A DNA stretch of 64,000 bases, taken from contig CAWERR010000006.1 in NCBI GenBank assembly GCA_963811585.1, positions 806,001 through 870,000 on the forward strand, read 5' to 3'. This document shows positions 60,432-64,000 of this stretch, in pieces; position 1 is the stretch's first letter, and each line of letters begins with the position of its first letter. The stretch comes from JACDHG01 sp963811585 (GTDB lineage Bacteria; Actinomycetota; Actinomycetes; Propionibacteriales; Nocardioidaceae). The notes beneath the pieces were generated by a model. It ran no database searches and had not been told where the DNA came from. It saw only the letters and a program-made list of their open reading frames with translations. The position numbers and the translations under genes are program-made.

Positions 60432-60505
60432 CCGGTCGAGCTTGTCGAGACCGGCGGTCGGAAGCTTGTCGAGACCACCTCGATCTCGACAAGCTCGATC
60501 AGCGG
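60432..60505. repeat. dispersed palindromic repeat family B, copy 5
   Basis: GGTCGAGCTTGTCGAGACC (60433 region), AAGCTTGTCGAGACC and GATCTCGACAAGCTCGATC. The inverted halves can pair. It lies between the lipoprotein stop and the era stop. Confidence 0.8.
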
Positions 60506-60547
60506 TGGGACATCGATCGCCGGTGGGGCGGCTCGATCAGCGGTGAT

Positions 60548-61474
60548 TCAGAAGCCGAGGCGGCGTAGCTGTTTCGGGTCGCGCTGCCAGTCCTTGGCCA
60601 CCTTGACCCGCAGGTCGAGGTAGACCGGCGTACCAAGCAGCGCTTCGATCTGAGCGCGGGCCGCCGTACCGACGTGTTTGAGCCGGGCGCCGCCCTTCCC
60701 GATGACGATGCCCTTCTGCGTGTCACGTTCGACGAAGAGGTTCGCCTGTACGTCGAGCAACGGCTTGCCTTCCGGCCGATCCTCGCGAAGCCCCATCTCC
60801 TCAACGACGACGGCGATCGAGTGCGGTAGCTCGTCGCGGACACCTTCGAGCGCGGCCTCTCGGATCAGCTCAGCGACAAGCACGATCTCCGGCTCGTCGG
60901 TCAGCTCCCCTTCGGGATACAACCGCGGCCCCTCCGGAAGCTGCGCGACGAGCAACTCGGTGATGAGGTCGACCTGGAACCCACTCACGGCCGACACCGG
61001 AACGATGTCCTGCCACGTCACACCCACCGCTGCCCCTAGGGCCTGGACGTCGAGGAGGTGGGTGGCGAGCTTTTCGGGTGTCGCCAGGTCGGTCTTGGTC
61101 ACCACGGCGATCTTCGGTGTGTTGGCCACCTTCGCGAGCTCCGAGAGCAGGAACTTGTCACCCGAACCGACCTTCTCGTCGGCCGCCAGGCAGACTCCGA
61201 CGACGTCGACCTCTGCCCAGGTGCTCTTGACGATGTCGTTGAGGCGCTCGCCGAGTAGAGTCCGCGGCCGGTGGAGACCGGGCGTGTCCACGAGCACTAG
61301 CTGGGCGTCGGCCCGGTTGAGGATGCCGCGGATCGCATGGCGGGTCGTCTGGGGTCGCGACGACGTGATGGCGATCTTCGAGCCCACCATCGCGTTGGTC
61401 AGCGTCGACTTGCCGGCGTTGGGACGGCCGACCAGGCAGCCGAACCCACTGCGGAACGACGGTGCCTCGGTCAC
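60548..61474 (-). CDS. era: GTPase Era
   Basis: A 308-residue GTPase that assists 16S rRNA processing. G1 LVGRPNAGKSTLTNAM, G2/G3 VLVDTPGLHRPRT, G4 TKTDLATPEK and G5-like VSAVSG, then a C-terminal KH RNA-binding domain with GIVIGKGGARLKHVG. ATG 61474 overlaps the upstream stop (ATGA). Normal length. Confidence 0.96.
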   Translation of the reverse strand: MTEAPSFRSGFGCLVGRPNAGKSTLTNAMVGSKIAITSSRPQTTRHAIRGILNRADAQLVLVDTPGLHRPRTLLGERLNDIVKSTWAEVDVVGVCLAADEKVGSGDKFLLSELAKVANTPKIAVVTKTDLATPEKLATHLLDVQALGAAVGVTWQDIVPVSAVSGFQVDLITELLVAQLPEGPRLYPEGELTDEPEIVLVAELIREAALEGVRDELPHSIAVVVEEMGLREDRPEGKPLLDVQANLFVERDTQKGIVIGKGGARLKHVGTAARAQIEALLGTPVYLDLRVKVAKDWQRDPKQLRRLGF

Positions 61475-61818
61475 GTGGTCACCGAGTCGAGCACTGAGCC
61501 GTCGGTGGCGACCCGGTAGAGCACGATGCCGTCGCCGGCATACTCACGTACGACGGAGACATCCAGCTCGTTCAGCGACAGCGCATCGGTGACGACGAGC
61601 CCAGCCTCGAGCTCGGTCGCACCACTGCTGATCGCCATGGCGGTGGCTGCCTGCAGGGCAGAGAGCTGCAAGGACGGCAGATTGACATTGGTCGCCGTGT
61701 AGGTGCGGCCGTCGGAGTCGCGGACTGCGGCGCCCTCGCGGGCGTTGCCGCGCGTGCGACTCGAGCGAGCGAGCGTCAGCAGCTTCGCGTCTTCAGGATC
61801 AGTGAGCTCCACAGGCAT
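61471..61818 (-). CDS. degenerate cytidine deaminase-like protein
   Basis: A 115-residue protein with the CDA fold but without catalytic residues: the segment where C(H)AE should stand reads LPSLQLSALQAATAMAI, and no PCxxC pair follows. Such shortened, probably inactive homologues are found between corC and era in many actinobacteria. A structural or binding role is possible. It overlaps corC (TAATG) and era (ATGA), so all three are coupled. Confidence 0.78.
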   Translation of the reverse strand: MPVELTDPEDAKLLTLARSSRTRGNAREGAAVRDSDGRTYTATNVNLPSLQLSALQAATAMAISSGATELEAGLVVTDALSLNELDVSVVREYAGDGIVLYRVATDGSVLDSVTT

Positions 61819-63200
61819 TAGGCGTCGGACTCTGCGGGCTCGGTGCTCCGCTGCCTCGGCGCCGGCTCGCGCTCCGCCTCGGGCTCTGGCTCTTGCTTGA
61901 CGTGGTCTGCCACCCTCGAGACGAGCACTGTGCCGACCTTGTTGCGGCGACCGGCAAGCGACTCGGCCCGTAGATGCAGTCCTTCGCAGACAACTTCCGC
62001 GCCGGGAATCGGCACCTTCCCGAGGTGCTTGGCCATCAGGCCGCCCACGGTCTCGATGTCCTCGTCGTCGATCTCGACGTCGAACAGCTCACCGAGCTCG
62101 TCAACGGGCATCCGCGAGCTGACCCGCACGGCACCGCTGGACAGGCGTTCGGGCTCTTCAGGCTCGGAGTCGTACTCGTCGGTGATCTCGCCGACGATCT
62201 CTTCGAGCAGGTCCTCGATTGTCACCATGCCGGCCGTGCCGCCGTACTCGTCCACGATGACCGCCACGTGCATCCGCCGCGCCTGCATCTCGCGCATCAG
62301 CTCGTCGGCCGGCTTGGAGTCTGGGATGAACAGCGCGGGCCGCATCATCGTCTCGATCCGCTCGGTCGTCTCGGCCTCGTGCTTGTCGAAGACACGCTTG
62401 GTGACGTCTTTGAGATAAGCAACGCCCACCACGTCGTCGAGGTTCTCCCCCACGACGGGGATGCGCGAGAAGCCACTGCGCAGCGCCAGCGACATCATCT
62501 GGCGCAACGTCTTGTAGCGCTCGATGAAGACCATGTCGGTGCGCGGCACCATCACTTCGCGCACCAGCGTGTCGCTGAGCTCGAACACCGAGTGGATCAT
62601 CTTGCTCTCGCCCGACTCGATGACGCGAGACTGCGCGGCCAGGTCGACGAGCTCGCGCAGCTCGGCCTCGGTCGCGAACGGCCCTTCGCGGAACCCGCGG
62701 CCAGGTGTCAGCGCGTTGCCGACCACGATCAGCAGCTGCGGCACTGGCCCGAGCACTGCGGTGAGTCCAGTGACGGGTGCGGCCGCCATCAACCCCACGC
62801 GCTCGGAGTGCTGTCGACCGATGGTGCGGGGGCCTACGCCAACGGCAATGTACGACACGATCGTCATCGCGCCAGCGGCGACCAGTATCTGCAGCCACGT
62901 CGGCTCGAGCAGGCCCTCGCGCCCGTTCGATCCGTGACCCGAGTCGACGATGACAAGCGTGACGAGGACGATCGCGGTCGTCTCGCACAGCACGCGCACC
63001 AGCAGTGTGGTGTTGACGAATCGGGGGGCGTCGCTGACGACGGCGAGCAAGCGCTGTGCACCGCGCCGGCCCTCGCGGATCAGCTCTTCGGCGCGCACTC
63101 GAGAGATCGACGACAACGCCGCTTCGGCGCTGGCGAGGATGGCGGCGACGACGATGAGCACGCCTGCGATCGCGAGCAACGTGAGATCAGAGGTCGTCAT
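61818..63200 (-). CDS. corC: CorC/CNNM-type membrane transporter with CBS domains
   Basis: A 460-residue HlyC/CorC family protein. Residues 1-190 are the DUF21/CNNM membrane domain with four helices (LLAIAGVLIVVAAILASAEA, TAIVLVTLVIVDSGH etc.). Two CBS domains follow (PRTDMVFIERYKTLRQMM and MMRPALFIPDSKPADELM), then the CorC_HlyC domain with DEYGGTAGMVTIEDLLEEIV. Linked to Mg/Co efflux in other species. C-terminus is acidic/Glu-rich. Overlaps ybeY. Confidence 0.93.
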   Translation of the reverse strand: MTTSDLTLLAIAGVLIVVAAILASAEAALSSISRVRAEELIREGRRGAQRLLAVVSDAPRFVNTTLLVRVLCETTAIVLVTLVIVDSGHGSNGREGLLEPTWLQILVAAGAMTIVSYIAVGVGPRTIGRQHSERVGLMAAAPVTGLTAVLGPVPQLLIVVGNALTPGRGFREGPFATEAELRELVDLAAQSRVIESGESKMIHSVFELSDTLVREVMVPRTDMVFIERYKTLRQMMSLALRSGFSRIPVVGENLDDVVGVAYLKDVTKRVFDKHEAETTERIETMMRPALFIPDSKPADELMREMQARRMHVAVIVDEYGGTAGMVTIEDLLEEIVGEITDEYDSEPEEPERLSSGAVRVSSRMPVDELGELFDVEIDDEDIETVGGLMAKHLGKVPIPGAEVVCEGLHLRAESLAGRRNKVGTVLVSRVADHVKQEPEPEAEREPAPRQRSTEPAESDA

Positions 63201-63667
63201 TCGACCTTGTCACCGCTCTTCACTCCCAACCACTCTGCAAGCAGCCGCGTCTGCAGCGCGAACATCTCGCGCTCCTCCTCGGGCTCGGCATGGTCGTAGC
63301 CGAGGAGGTGCAAGATGCCGTGGATCGTGAGCAACGCAAGCTCGTCGTCGACGCTGCGGCTGTACGTCGGCGCCTGCGCCGCGGCGTACTGCGGACAGAG
63401 CAGCATGTCGCCGAGAATCCCCTCCGCGTCGGGTTCGTTGTCGCGCGCCGGCCGCAGCTCGTCCATCGGGAACGACAACACATCGGTGGGGCCGGACTTG
63501 CCCATCCACTTCTGGTTGTACTCGGCGATCGTCCCCTCGTCGACGAGCCGCACGCACAGCTCGGCCTCAGGATGGACACGCATCCGCGACATCGTGAAGC
63601 GGGCCAGCTTGAGGAACGTCACGGTGTCGAGCTCGACACCGGACTCGTTGAGAACCTCGACGCTCAT
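63197..63667 (-). CDS. ybeY: endoribonuclease YbeY
   Basis: A 156-residue metallo-RNase for rRNA maturation. The zinc motif HGILHLLGYDH (HGxxHxxGxDH) and the upstream VLSFPMDELRP segment are diagnostic. ATG 63667 overlaps the phoH stop. Confidence 0.96.
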   Translation of the reverse strand: MSVEVLNESGVELDTVTFLKLARFTMSRMRVHPEAELCVRLVDEGTIAEYNQKWMGKSGPTDVLSFPMDELRPARDNEPDAEGILGDMLLCPQYAAAQAPTYSRSVDDELALLTIHGILHLLGYDHAEPEEEREMFALQTRLLAEWLGVKSGDKVE

Positions 63668-64000
63668 CGGGTGTCGGCCACGGGTGCCGGCCCTGTGCTC
63701 CGTTTGGCTTCGTAGGTGTCGTAGGCCGCCACGATCTTGCCGACGAGCTTGTGGCGCACGACGTCGTGCGCGGTGAGTCGGCAGAACTCCACGTCCTTCA
63801 TGCCCTCGAGGATCTCCTGGACAACCTTGAGGCCGCTCTTGGTGCCGCCGGGCAGGTCGATCTGGGTGATGTCGCCGGTGACGACCATCCGGGATCCAAA
63901 GCCGAGCCGGGTCAGGAACATCTTCATCTGCTCAGGGGAGGTGTTCTGCGCCTCGTCGAGGATGATGAAGGCGTCGTTGAGGCTGCGGCCACGCATGTAG
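63664..64000 (-). CDS. phoH: PhoH-family ATPase (N-terminal part beyond window)
   Basis: Only the C-terminal 111 codons are in the window. FIILDEAQNTSPEQMKMFLT is the PhoH Walker B/DEAQN motif and SRMVVTGDITQIDLPGG follows. The upstream end continues past 64000. The stop overlaps ybeY by four bases, typical of the phoH-ybeY-corC-era order. Confidence 0.94.
   Translation of the reverse strand, partial: YMRGRSLNDAFIILDEAQNTSPEQMKMFLTRLGFGSRMVVTGDITQIDLPGGTKSGLKVVQEILEGMKDVEFCRLTAHDVVRHKLVGKIVAAYDTYEAKRSTGPAPVADTR

Noticed and set aside
61974..63299. 441-codon + strand frame opposite corC
   Set aside because: Antisense to the clear CNNM/CBS protein.

Overview
The window comes from a high-GC actinobacterium. 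The family content and the housekeeping order (phoH-ybeY-corC-cdd-like-era, leuA, recO, uppS, zur/znu, glyS, dus, dgt, dnaG) fit the Propionibacteriales, most likely Nocardioides or a near relative. That placement is by family recognition and gene order only. I see no phage, transposase, integrase or CRISPR array. The sequence carries many single-base frameshifts, mostly in G/C homopolymers and also in essential genes such as dnaG, so it looks like an incompletely polished assembly. I annotate such genes as one locus each.

Region by region. (1) 1-11 kb, signalling: a nucleotide-cyclase/NB-ARC regulator divergent from a cyclic-nucleotide-binding protein, a GAF-SpoIIE phosphatase, a frameshifted secreted beta-propeller protein, a giant AfsR-like SARP-nSTAND-WD40 regulator and a GAF-ANTAR antiterminator. 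(2) 11-31 kb, mostly backbone: tRNA-Asn, dnaG, dgt, a P450, dusB, glyS, a PAP2 membrane enzyme, two PH-domain membrane proteins, a complete znuABC-zur zinc system with a double Zur operator, uppS, recO and an alpha/beta hydrolase. (3) 31-54 kb, an accessory cell-surface island: a c-di-GMP-I riboswitch in front of two Tat-exported proteins (DUF1800, DUF1501), then a polysaccharide locus on both strands. That locus has a bacillosamine-type route (dehydratase, aminotransferase, acetyltransferase, initiating phosphosugar transferase), two GT4 glycosyltransferases, a nucleotide-sugar 6-dehydrogenase, Wzx, Wzy, three sulfotransferases, a Wzz/BY-kinase, an LCP ligase and a low-molecular-weight tyrosine phosphatase. 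It ends with a membrane HD-GYP c-di-GMP phosphodiesterase carrying three extracellular Ig/cadherin-like domains. (4) 54-64 kb, backbone again: a GNAT protein, leuA with a leader peptide, a second GNAT protein, two paralogous lipoproteins, era, a degenerate cytidine deaminase, corC, ybeY and the 3' part of phoH.

How they work together: the island reads as a Wzx/Wzy-type system that builds an acidic, sulfated polysaccharide on a bacillosamine-like first sugar, exports and polymerises it under BY-kinase/phosphatase control and attaches it to the wall through LCP. c-di-GMP appears at both ends: a riboswitch senses it at the left border and an HD-GYP enzyme should degrade it at the right border. 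The coupling of riboswitch, DUF1800/DUF1501, sulfated glycan and adhesin-tailed HD-GYP is the most novel-looking system here.

Two dispersed palindromic repeat families are scattered between genes. Several start codons lie 6-9 bases after a TANNNT-like -10 box, suggesting leaderless transcripts.
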